Positions 6,166-11,995 of a stretch of 11,995 nt of DNA are shown here, in pieces (positions within the stretch are counted from its first letter, which is position 1; each line of letters starts with the position of its first letter). The DNA comes from CAYQZD01 sp964421875. GTDB lineage: Bacteria; Electryoneota; Tariuqbacteria; Tariuqbacterales; Tariuqbacteraceae. Under the pieces are notes generated by a model, which was given only the letters and a program-made list of their open reading frames with translations, made no database searches and was not told the DNA's origin. A program made the position numbers and the translations under genes. The stretch covers positions 1 to 11,995 of the forward strand of contig CAYQZD010000114.1 in assembly GCA_964421875.1 (NCBI GenBank), written 5' to 3'.

Positions 6166-7251
6166 TCAGAGCCGCAATAAGCTGCGGTAAACCGCTTCGG
6201 TTTTTTCCACCATCTTCTCCGCGGTGAATTCGAGTGATTTCTTGGCGGCGGCTTCGCCTAATTCGGATCCCAATTCGGTATTGTTCAGTAGTTTCAGCGC
6301 CGCCTGCGCCAGAGCCGGGGGATTTTGCGCCGGAACCGCCAATCCGGTGACGCCGTTTTCAATCAGGTCGGGGATGCCGCCGGCGTCGGTGGCGGCGATA
6401 GGCAGGCGGTGGTTCATCGCTTCGATGAGGCTGGTGCAAAGCCCTTCCATCTTGGAGGATTGCACATAGAGGTCGAATAAGCCCCAAAAATCGGCGATGT
6501 CTCTGCGGTATCCAAGGAATTTAACCTTTTCGGATATATTAAGTTCCTCCGCTAGCGCCTGCAGGCGGGGGAGTTCATCCCCTTCGCCCAGAGCCAGCAG
6601 TACGCAGTCAGGTTTCACCTCAAGTATTACTTTAAATGCCCGCAATAGAGTGGCGTGATCCTTATGACCGGCGAGGGCGGCGGAAATGCCGATAATTTTG
6701 TGCCGGGCGGGCAGATTCAGTTCCTTCCGCAGCCGTTCGACTGCCTCCGGGGCAGATGCTTTGTCATTAAACACGACGCCGCTGTGCACCAAGGATATTT
6801 TATTCTCCGGGACGCCTGAAGATAACATCACCTCCATGATTTTCCGCGAGATGGCGATGATGTGGTCGGCGCGGCGGTATTTAAGCGCTGAGAAGAGGGA
6901 TTTCAGGGGAAAATCGACACGCCTGGTCACCACCAATTTCGCCCCGGAGATGAATTTCGCTGCCAGTCCCTGGGAATGGGCGGCGGCGGTGTGGGCGTGC
7001 AGCAGCGGGATTTTCAGCCTGCGCGCTAGGTTTCCCAAACGCATTCCGGCGGCGATGTTGAGTTCCCCGCGCAGCTTCAAGGGGTGGATTTCCGCCGGGA
7101 GATGGGCGGTTTGCGACAACGGCGAGCCTTGCAGGCAGGCGAGGTGGTTCTCCCAGCCGCGCAGAGCCAGTCCCCGGATGAGGTGCAGGGTCTGGTTTTC
7201 ACCGCCGCGGAGGTGCGGGGAAGTGTTGATATGGAGGATGCGTGGGGGCAA
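6166..7251 (-). CDS. Family 4 glycosyltransferase (GT-B fold)
   Basis: This 361-residue retaining GT4 enzyme shows the whole family pattern: N-terminal ILHINTSPHLRGGENQ with the donor-loop GGENQ (16-20), HAHTAAAHS (85-93), VHSGV (155-159), AALAGHKDH (191-199), LGEGDE (221-226), and the EX7E donor-binding motif (E269 to E277) within SSKMEGLCTSLIEAM (265-279), followed by the usual ATDAGGIPDLI stretch. It should act in the cytoplasm on a membrane-bound acceptor. The start appears to be TTG at 7251. There is no in-frame ATG or GTG between it and the upstream stop at 7303-7305, and the protein N terminus fits. No Shine-Dalgarno site is seen. It is the first gene of the cluster, about 26 bases from the predicted transcript start, and its stop is four bases from the exporter start. 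The sugar is unknown. Confidence 0.9.
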   Translation of the reverse strand: MPPRILHINTSPHLRGGENQTLHLIRGLALRGWENHLACLQGSPLSQTAHLPAEIHPLKLRGELNIAAGMRLGNLARRLKIPLLHAHTAAAHSQGLAAKFISGAKLVVTRRVDFPLKSLFSALKYRRADHIIAISRKIMEVMLSSGVPENKISLVHSGVVFNDKASAPEAVERLRKELNLPARHKIIGISAALAGHKDHATLLRAFKVILEVKPDCVLLALGEGDELPRLQALAEELNISEKVKFLGYRRDIADFWGLFDLYVQSSKMEGLCTSLIEAMNHRLPIAATDAGGIPDLIENGVTGLAVPAQNPPALAQAALKLLNNTELGSELGEAAAKKSLEFTAEKMVEKTEAVYRSLLRL

Positions 7252-7283
7252 AAGAATGTAATAATCAAGATTTATAAACTTTA

Positions 7284-7312
7284 AAAATACACAATTAAAT
7301 ATTTAGAGTCAA
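7284..7312 (-). promoter_or_regulatory. Sigma70-like promoter of the glycan cluster
   Basis: On the minus strand TTGACT (7307-7312) is followed after exactly 17 bases by TATTTT (7284-7289). Transcription would start near 7277, leaving a leader of about 26 bases before the TTG start at 7251. The surrounding DNA (7252-7371) is very AT-rich, so a chance match is possible. An AT-only inverted repeat, atataat/attatat (7347-7353 with 7356-7362), lies just upstream. Confidence 0.5.
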
Positions 7313-7371
7313 ATATTGTGAGATGATGAGGTGTGTTACAATTACAATATAATCAATTATATGCCTTATAT

Positions 7372-8337
7372 TCAATGATTATCCAAATTGTTATAATTTA
7401 TCAGGTCATACACCGCTATACTATCGATGAAGATGTTGATGTTAGTTTCGCCTAAGGACTCGAATTCTATTTGAATTTTCTTATCTTTGTGCATTTTTCC
7501 CACCTCTGATCCGGGGTCGTCATCCAACTCGATAAGATTATGCCAGGTATAGGGCTGGTCGGTTATCCGGAAATAGGTGTCTTCAGTGGGACTTCCCGGC
7601 AACTCCCCGACAAAGTAGTATAGTTTCTCCCATTCAGCGCCACCACCGTCAACTTCCCAAAGTCTTATTTTCAGTATGGGGTCAAGACCTTCGTATTGCC
7701 AATTCGTCCAAGCTTGAATTTGGATGAAACATGGGCTCTTCTCTGCAAAATACCACCAGCGCTTACCAGGATTGACAAAATAACGTTTGTGTTGATCGTA
7801 ATCGGGATGACCAGTATCCAACGACATTGCGCTATTGGTATAAGCCACAATCCCGCTGCCAAATTCATAGGGATTTGCTCTTATAATGAAATGGTTAATA
7901 TAGAATTCCTTTTCTGCACGCTCATAACCGGGGGTGTCGTTGATGCCGATTCTATCCTCCCATTTTGCCGCCGGTTTCTTGAAAGCCACCGCCTTGGTCA
8001 GAGCGCCGATGCTTGGGTCACCGGTTCGAGCAGTGTAATGATAAACTGAGGTCGAAACCATTAGAGGAATCCGCCAATAATTTTTATCAGTACTTAATAC
8101 TTCATACCTGTTCGTCCCCAGCGCAGCGCAAATGACATTGATGCCCATAGCGTCCAGGGTGTCATAGGTCGCTTGAAGAACAGGTAAATGTTCTCCGGAA
8201 CTTAGATTATAATGGTTGGGGTCGTGGGACATACACTTGATAAAGCCCAATGATTCCCATTCCACAGCTGTTGAAGAAATAGCGGTAAGAATGACCATTA
8301 ATACTGCCAACCGGATGATTTTAAATACATTGCTCAT
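7372..8337 (-). CDS. Exported protein of unknown function
   Basis: I do not recognise this 321-residue protein. Residues 1-24 form a classical signal peptide (MSNVFKIIRLAVLMVILTA followed by SSTA), with a likely cut after A24, so it should leave the cytoplasm. Residues 28-110 contain alternating strand and helix text with LPVLQATYDTLDAMGINVIC. Residues about 145-312 are rich in aromatics and end in IQIEFESL then INIFIDSIAVYDL, the way the last strands of jelly-roll, galactose-binding-like domains often end; this is a fold-level guess only. Unlike the neighbouring exported protein it has no NYPNPFN sorting domain. Translation should be strong: AGGAGG lies seven bases before the ATG. No coding sequence continues past the stop, where frames fill with stops. 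It could be a full orphan or a shortened relative of a longer secreted family. Confidence 0.8.
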   Translation of the reverse strand: MSNVFKIIRLAVLMVILTAISSTAVEWESLGFIKCMSHDPNHYNLSSGEHLPVLQATYDTLDAMGINVICAALGTNRYEVLSTDKNYWRIPLMVSTSVYHYTARTGDPSIGALTKAVAFKKPAAKWEDRIGINDTPGYERAEKEFYINHFIIRANPYEFGSGIVAYTNSAMSLDTGHPDYDQHKRYFVNPGKRWWYFAEKSPCFIQIQAWTNWQYEGLDPILKIRLWEVDGGGAEWEKLYYFVGELPGSPTEDTYFRITDQPYTWHNLIELDDDPGSEVGKMHKDKKIQIEFESLGETNINIFIDSIAVYDLINYNNLDNH

Positions 8338-8344
8338 TCTTCTT

Positions 8345-8350
8345 CCTCCT
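8345..8350 (-). promoter_or_regulatory. Strong Shine-Dalgarno site
   Basis: AGGAGG on the minus strand, seven bases before the ATG at 8337. It fixes the start of the 321-residue exported protein and contrasts with the other minus-strand genes here, which lack such a site. Confidence 0.85.
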
Positions 8351-8410
8351 GATTAGAAATTGTAAACAAAGTATTGCGTTGGTTACTTCGAACTGCGCAT
8401 AGTGGCGCAA

Positions 8411-8492
8411 TGTCATTCTGAACGCAGTGAAGAATCTCTTGTTTATAAATAACTTACAAAAATGCAGATGCTTCGCTTCGCTCAGCATGACA
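8411..8492. repeat. REP-like intergenic inverted repeat
   Basis: Arm one (8411-8437, tgtcattctgaacg... to ...agaatct) and the reverse complement of arm two (8466-8492) match at 22 of 27 positions, separated by 28 bases. The sequence type, TGTCATtCTGAGCGaAGcGAAGaATCT, is a motif I know as a scattered intergenic repeat in many bacterial genomes, often as inverted pairs like this one. No REP-associated transposase gene is in the window. Confidence 0.8.
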
Positions 8493-8589
8493 TATTATCG
8501 GACAGACTGTCTGCACCTTGCGACATTTAATTAATAAACAAAGGATTGCAACAGGGTGCGGAGCCCCTGTTACACTATTATTCTGAAAG

Positions 8590-8624
8590 TCGGGTATCGG
8601 TATTCGGTTTTCGGTAATCGGTAT
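8590..8624. repeat. Heptamer tract, five units of TCGGTNN type
   Basis: Units tcgggta, tcggtat, tcggttt, tcggtaa and tcggtat run in perfect 7-base phase. The unit family is the same, in the same orientation, as at 2982-3030 and 10307-10334. It lies about 80 bases past the end of the propeller gene and 250 bases before the exported-protein start, so it is not tied to a start codon. Confidence 0.88.
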
Positions 8625-8701
8625 AGTCGATTACCCGGAACAGCTATGTGGTATTACGCATTCCCACGCAACAGCGCGAGAACGAACGCAATCCCGATAA
8701 T

Positions 8702-10258
8702 CTACTTGACAATTTCAATCTTGCGGATTGACCGGTTACGGCTGCCCATAAGTTCGATTATATATATCCCGGAAGCGACCGGATTGCCGAAAACATCGTT
8801 CCCGTTCCATACTGTCCGATGAAATCCCCTTTCATACTGTCCGTTCGCCAGCCGGACGACTCTGCGCCCCAGCAGATTGTAAATATTGAGGTCTATCCAT
8901 TGCGGCTTATCCAAAGAAAAAAGCACTACGGAACTATTGTTGAAAGGATTGGGATAATTACCTAAAATCCTGAATTTAGCCGCCGACAGCTCGGTTTCAT
9001 CCCGCTTGACCCCCGGAGTCAAAGTGGTGTCGCTATAAATGAAAACCTGTCCCCTGAAGGGAAAATAAGGATTCGTTCCTGAATTTAAAAAGAAATCATC
9101 AATGCCATCTCTATTAATATCACCAGCATAGCCCATATTTCTGCCAAATCCTGGATATTGGAAAGTATGGTCGCTGTAATAAAAACCGGAAATATTGGGA
9201 TGCAGGAGACAGAGATAAACCGCTCCACTGGGGATACTTCCGAGTAAAACATCGGAATAGCCGTCAGCGTTGACATCGCCGGCGTAGGCGCACCAGTTTA
9301 GCGAACTGCTCCGCCCGGAAGGAATCGCGTCGGGATTGTCGCTTATGTTTTCTCCGCCCCAGAAAAAAGCCGCGGAACACCAATTACCCAAATCGAAGCC
9401 AAATATAATTTCATCGAATCCGTCTCGATTGATATCAGGTATTATACAATTGCCGCCACCGATGTAAGTTGAAGTATATATCCAATCGATTGTTGAATCG
9501 GGCTGTGCGCCGCCTAAAAACAGGCTTCGATCTAAACTCGTTGAACCCGACCTCACCAACATATCATCGAAACCGTCGTTGTTCACATCTCCGCTAATGG
9601 ACAACATTTCACCTGTAGTGAACCAACCGTGAGCCTGACCGCTTATGGTAAAATCGGGAACAGAATCCATATTGGAACCGCCGAAAAACACCAAGATTTT
9701 CCCTCCATCTATACCTAAGCTATAAACTAAATGGTGTTTTGCGCTCACCCCTAAATCAGCATATCCATCGCCATTGAAATCGCCCATCGAACAGTATTCT
9801 CCGAACTGTTCGCCCAAGGTATCCAGTTCATCGCATACTAATAGTAAATCAGCCTGATTATCCAGCATCGGCCCGCCGAAATAGATATACACCTTGGAGC
9901 GCGCATAATAATCGTCCCAATCCGCGCTGATGGAAATATCGGGGTGTCCGTCCCCGTTCAAATCCCGGCACTGCTGGGGTAGAGCGCCGAAGGAACGCGT
10001 ATGCGGCTCGGTGAAAACCATATCCGGGATGGTGTCCATCGGGTTGCCGCCGAAGTAGAGGAAGACTTCCCCCGCCCGCCAGTTGGCGACCAGGATGTCG
10101 TCGAAACCGTCCATATTCTGGTCTCCGGCGGCGACGATATACCAGCCGTAATTGCTGCTGTCGGTCGAACCGCTGCAGCGCCAGATGGGGGTGAAATCGG
10201 CGGAGGCGGGGGCGGTTAATATCAGTCCCGTACAGATTAGAATAAATATCAAGCGCAT
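8702..10258 (-). CDS. Secreted FG-GAP (VCBS) repeat beta-propeller with C-terminal sorting domain
   Basis: This is a 518-residue exported protein. Residues 1-20 are a signal peptide ending APASA. Seven FG-GAP units follow, each with a calcium-loop of the DxNxDGxxD type, at about 46-54, 99-107, 160-168, 224-232, 275-283, 328-336 and 380-388. Spacings of 51 to 64 residues fit a complete seven-bladed integrin-alpha-like propeller. After a linker, residues about 428-518 form a C-terminal Ig-like domain opening with ILGNYPNPFN (432-440) and ending SGIYIIELMGSRNRSIRKIEIVK in pattern, as in type IX secretion (Por) sorting or FlgD-Ig-like domains. The protein is probably displayed or released at the cell surface; its ligand is unknown. 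The ATG at 10258 directly begins the signal peptide and has only a weak GGGAT ahead of it. No secretion-system genes are nearby. Confidence 0.92.
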   Translation of the reverse strand: MRLIFILICTGLILTAPASADFTPIWRCSGSTDSSNYGWYIVAAGDQNMDGFDDILVANWRAGEVFLYFGGNPMDTIPDMVFTEPHTRSFGALPQQCRDLNGDGHPDISISADWDDYYARSKVYIYFGGPMLDNQADLLLVCDELDTLGEQFGEYCSMGDFNGDGYADLGVSAKHHLVYSLGIDGGKILVFFGGSNMDSVPDFTISGQAHGWFTTGEMLSISGDVNNDGFDDMLVRSGSTSLDRSLFLGGAQPDSTIDWIYTSTYIGGGNCIIPDINRDGFDEIIFGFDLGNWCSAAFFWGGENISDNPDAIPSGRSSSLNWCAYAGDVNADGYSDVLLGSIPSGAVYLCLLHPNISGFYYSDHTFQYPGFGRNMGYAGDINRDGIDDFFLNSGTNPYFPFRGQVFIYSDTTLTPGVKRDETELSAAKFRILGNYPNPFNNSSVVLFSLDKPQWIDLNIYNLLGRRVVRLANGQYERGFHRTVWNGNDVFGNPVASGIYIIELMGSRNRSIRKIEIVK

Positions 10259-10286
10259 AAGTTATCCCGTTGAATTATGGAATTCT

Positions 10287-10334
10287 ACAAGTCAACAAGT
10301 CAGAAGTTGGTAATCGGTTTTCTGTGTTCGGTTT
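10287..10334. repeat. Compound tract: two ACAAGTCA octamers then four TCGGTNN-type heptamers
   Basis: Two identical octamers acaagtca (10287-10302) are followed by ttggtaa, tcggttt, tctgtgt and tcggttt (10307-10334) in 7-base phase. The heptamers match the families at 2982-3030 and 8590-8624. The tract lies between the divergent starts of the propeller gene (10258) and the dehydrogenase gene (10535). A weaker related pair, cgaagtac at 10432-10439 and 10447-10454, lies further right. Confidence 0.75.
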
Positions 10335-10460
10335 CCGGAAAGAAATTATGGGAGACAGTGATTCTTATAAATATTATCATTAATCGGAAAAAATGCAATA
10401 AAATGATTACAAATCGGGCTCAAATTCATCGCGAAGTACGGTCAATCGAAGTACAAAGTG

Positions 10461-10489
10461 TTGACTATTTGCGAAAGGAATGGTATATT
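10461..10489 (+). promoter_or_regulatory. Sigma70-like promoter with extended -10
   Basis: TTGACT (10461-10466), a spacer of exactly 17 bases, then TATATT (10484-10489) preceded by TGG, giving the TGN extended -10 element. Transcription would start near 10496, leaving a leader of about 40 bases. This supports the dehydrogenase start at 10535 and argues against coding use of the open frame that extends upstream to 10277. Confidence 0.72.
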
Positions 10490-10522
10490 TGCTACAATGG
10501 AAAATTATTGAATAATCAATTC

Positions 10523-10528
10523 AAGGAG
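10523..10528 (+). promoter_or_regulatory. Shine-Dalgarno site deciding the dehydrogenase start
   Basis: AAGGAG lies six bases before the ATG at 10535. It selects that ATG over the longer open frame beginning at 10277. Confidence 0.85.
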
Positions 10529-10534
10529 CTCTAC

Positions 10535-11653
10535 ATGCCCAAGCACAAAATCGCCTGGCTGCCGGGGGACGGAGTCGGCAACGATGTGATGGAAGCGGCC
10601 CGCATCGCGCTGGACACACTGAAACTGGACGCGGAATACGTTCCCGGCGACATCGGCTGGGAATTCTGGAAGAGCGAGGGAGACCCTCTGCCCCAGCGCA
10701 CCATCGAAATGCTGAAAACCACCGACTGCGCCTTGTTCGGCGCCATAACCTCCAAGCCCAAGGAGGAAGCGGCGAAGGAACTGGACCCGGCGCTGGCGGA
10801 TAAGGGTTTCGTCTATTTCTCCCCCATCGTTCGGTTAAGGCAGGAGTTCAACCTGCACACCAATCTGCGCCCCTGCAAGGCTTACGCGGGGAATCCGCTG
10901 AATTTCAAGGATGGTATCGACCTCGCGGTGTTCCGGGAGAACACGGAGGGGATGTACGGCGGGGTGGAATTTTTCCCGCTGCCGGAGTCGGTGTATCAAG
11001 CGCTTTGCGCGCATCCCAAAATGAAGAAGTTCGGGGATAAATCCCCCTTATCGGAAATCGCCCTGTCCACCCGGATAATGACTAAAAAGGGATGCGCCAA
11101 CATCGTGCGCCAGGCTTTCGAATTCGCTAAAAAGTTCGATCGGCGGTCGGTGACGGTGGTGGACAAACCTAATGTGCTGCGTGAGACCGGCGGTTTGATG
11201 ATTCGCACGGCGCGGGAAGTGGCGAAGGATTACCCGGACATCCCGCTGTGGGAAACCAACATCGACGCCCAGTGTATGTGGCTGCTGAAGAACCCGATGG
11301 ACTACGATACGCTGGTGTGCGAAAATATGTTCGGGGACATCCTGTCCGACCTCTGCGCGCAGCTGGTGGGGGGATTGGGGTTCGCCTGCTCGGGGAATAT
11401 CGGCGACGAGTACGCTGTGTTCGAGCCCACGCACGGCTCCGCGCCCAAATACTCCGGGCAGTACAAGGTGAATCCGATGGCGATGCTGCTGTCGGCGAAG
11501 ATGATGTTAGACTGGCTGGGGGAGCTTGACAAGGCTGACCGGCTGGAAAAGGCTATCGCCGCGGTCATCGCCCAAGGTAAGATGCGCACTTACGATATGG
11601 GCGGGACCAACACTTCGCTGGAAGTGGCGGAGGAGGTGGCGCGGGGGGTGTGA
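10535..11653 (+). CDS. Isocitrate/isopropylmalate dehydrogenase family enzyme
   Basis: This is a 372-residue beta-decarboxylating dehydrogenase, oxidising a 2-hydroxy acid such as isocitrate with NAD(P)+ in the cytoplasm. Family residues align in register with E. coli isocitrate dehydrogenase: R102, R112, R134 (in VFRENTEGMYGG), Y141, K211 (in VDKPNVLR), D244, D268 and D272. S96 matches the isocitrate-binding Ser113, but I98 replaces Asn115. The cofactor loop HGSAPKYSGQYKVNP (300-314) keeps the Lys, Tyr and Val of NADP-type enzymes, and Y353 matches Tyr391, while G357 stands where Arg395 would be. So isocitrate is the best guess, cofactor uncertain; 3-isopropylmalate or a longer homologue is possible. 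No leuC/leuD or lysine-pathway gene adjoins it. The length is nearer NAD-type and isopropylmalate enzymes than E. coli Icd (416). The start is set by AAGGAG. The gene is monocistronic, with its own promoter and terminator. Confidence 0.9.
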   Translation: MPKHKIAWLPGDGVGNDVMEAARIALDTLKLDAEYVPGDIGWEFWKSEGDPLPQRTIEMLKTTDCALFGAITSKPKEEAAKELDPALADKGFVYFSPIVRLRQEFNLHTNLRPCKAYAGNPLNFKDGIDLAVFRENTEGMYGGVEFFPLPESVYQALCAHPKMKKFGDKSPLSEIALSTRIMTKKGCANIVRQAFEFAKKFDRRSVTVVDKPNVLRETGGLMIRTAREVAKDYPDIPLWETNIDAQCMWLLKNPMDYDTLVCENMFGDILSDLCAQLVGGLGFACSGNIGDEYAVFEPTHGSAPKYSGQYKVNPMAMLLSAKMMLDWLGELDKADRLEKAIAAVIAQGKMRTYDMGGTNTSLEVAEEVARGV

Positions 11654-11685
11654 AGGCGGGAAGTAAGTCGATTATATTTTTTGGG

Positions 11686-11710
11686 AAGCGCCCGTAAGGG
11701 CGCTTTTTTT
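11686..11710 (+). terminator. Intrinsic terminator of the dehydrogenase gene
   Basis: Arms aagcgccc (11686-11693) and gggcgctt (11698-11705) pair perfectly around a GTAA loop, and the T run continues to 11710. It lies about 30 bases past the stop codon. This is a textbook Rho-independent terminator. Confidence 0.93.
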
Positions 11711-11886
11711 GTATGGTGTAATAGAAAACGGAGGATTAATAATGGAAATTTTATGTTCATTAAGTATGTAAAATTGGGATGATTTCGGTAACTAAGCACG
11801 ATATGATTCCGCTCATAAGTGTTCATAAAAGCTCATCACTAATTTCTCAAGGCTAAATAAGAAAAATGGTATGATTATGATAGCAA
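11711..11886. other. AT-rich gap with no supported gene
   Basis: The base composition drops sharply in GC compared with the dehydrogenase gene. The only translation-like signal is GGAGG eight bases before an ATG (11742) that opens an eight-codon frame, MEILCSLSM followed by TAA at 11769-11771 counting the last Met codon. It could be a leader, a gene remnant or chance. I see nothing else. Confidence 0.5.
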
Positions 11887-11995
11887 TCAATGTTCTATAT
11901 TATTAATTATCATATGTTTTGGAAATTCCTTATAGAATCTCTCATAGGTTTTAATATATTCAAAGATGTACCGAGGGACTTTTTGTATAGTATCT
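11887..11995 (-). CDS. Possible C-terminal end of an AT-rich gene, cut by the window edge
   Basis: On the minus strand a frame is open from the window edge to a TGA at 11887-11889, giving 35 whole codons. The text includes VPRYIFEYIKTYERFYKEF and ends NNIEH, with the charged and aromatic mix of a real helical protein end. I do not recognise a family. A second minus-strand frame is also open for 27 codons, so the case rests on composition alone. The DNA is much more AT-rich than the other genes here, which would fit a horizontally acquired gene, but too little is visible to say. Confidence 0.4.
   Translation of the reverse strand, partial: DTIQKVPRYIFEYIKTYERFYKEFPKHMIINNIEH

Larger units (their letters stand above)
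8338..8701. other. 364-base gene-free gap with several repeats
   Basis: No gene is supported. In order it holds the ribosome site for the 321-residue protein, a small inverted repeat tgcgc/gcgca around 8393-8408, the REP-like pair at 8411-8492, a short palindromic stretch gacagactgtctg (8501-8513), an inverted repeat aacaggg/ccctgtt (8550-8556 with 8565-8571), and a TCGGTNN heptamer tract at 8590-8624. No convincing terminator for the propeller gene is visible between 8640 and 8701. Confidence 0.7.

Noticed and set aside
6686..7261. 191-codon plus-strand open frame
   Set aside because: Antisense to a well-supported GT4 gene; the arginine- and serine-rich text is typical of a shadow frame.
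7347..7362. AT-only palindrome as terminator of the exported-protein gene
   Set aside because: The stem has no G-C pairs and no T run follows, so it would be too unstable to terminate.
10277..10534. Open frame extending the dehydrogenase by 86 codons upstream
   Set aside because: It runs through heptamer repeats and a good sigma70 promoter, and the family N terminus begins exactly at the ATG at 10535 with AAGGAG before it.

Overview
The window looks like a mid-GC chromosomal segment from a Gram-negative-type bacterium, most likely an uncultured lineage of the Fibrobacteres-Chlorobi-Bacteroidetes (FCB) group or a relative. The evidence is a secreted FG-GAP beta-propeller protein ending in a NYPNPFN-type sorting domain, an MsbA-like lipid exporter beside glycosyltransferases, and mostly Shine-Dalgarno-less starts. 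This placement is inferred from protein style, not from a marker gene.

Positions 142-7251 (minus strand) hold a six-gene surface-glycan cluster. In transcription order it encodes a GT4 glycosyltransferase with a TTG start, an MsbA-type ABC exporter, a CDP-glycerol glycerophosphotransferase (TagB/TagF)-like enzyme, two GT2 glycosyltransferases and a CgeB-like group-1 glycosyltransferase. A sigma70-like promoter lies ahead of the first gene and a weak hairpin plus T-rich tail lies past the last. The likely joint job is building and exporting a lipid-linked surface glycan, such as an LPS core, possibly with a polyol-phosphate decoration.

Positions 7372-10258 (minus strand) hold two exported proteins. 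One is an unrecognised 321-residue protein with a clear signal peptide and a strong AGGAGG site. The other is a 518-residue seven-bladed FG-GAP propeller with a C-terminal sorting domain. Between them lies a 364-base gap containing a REP-like inverted repeat and a heptamer tract.

Positions 10461-11710 (plus strand) are a self-contained transcription unit: an extended -10 promoter, a good Shine-Dalgarno site, an isocitrate/isopropylmalate dehydrogenase family gene, and a strong intrinsic terminator. To its right the DNA turns AT-rich and ends with what may be the 3' end of another minus-strand gene.

The most unusual feature is a set of degenerate tandem repeats with a 7-base period. Three different ones sit directly before the start codons of three consecutive cluster genes. 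One unit family (TCGGTNN) recurs at three separate places, and in one case the repeat overlaps a stop codon and supplies an alternative in-frame ATG. I found no CRISPR array, tRNA, rRNA, transposase or obvious defence system.
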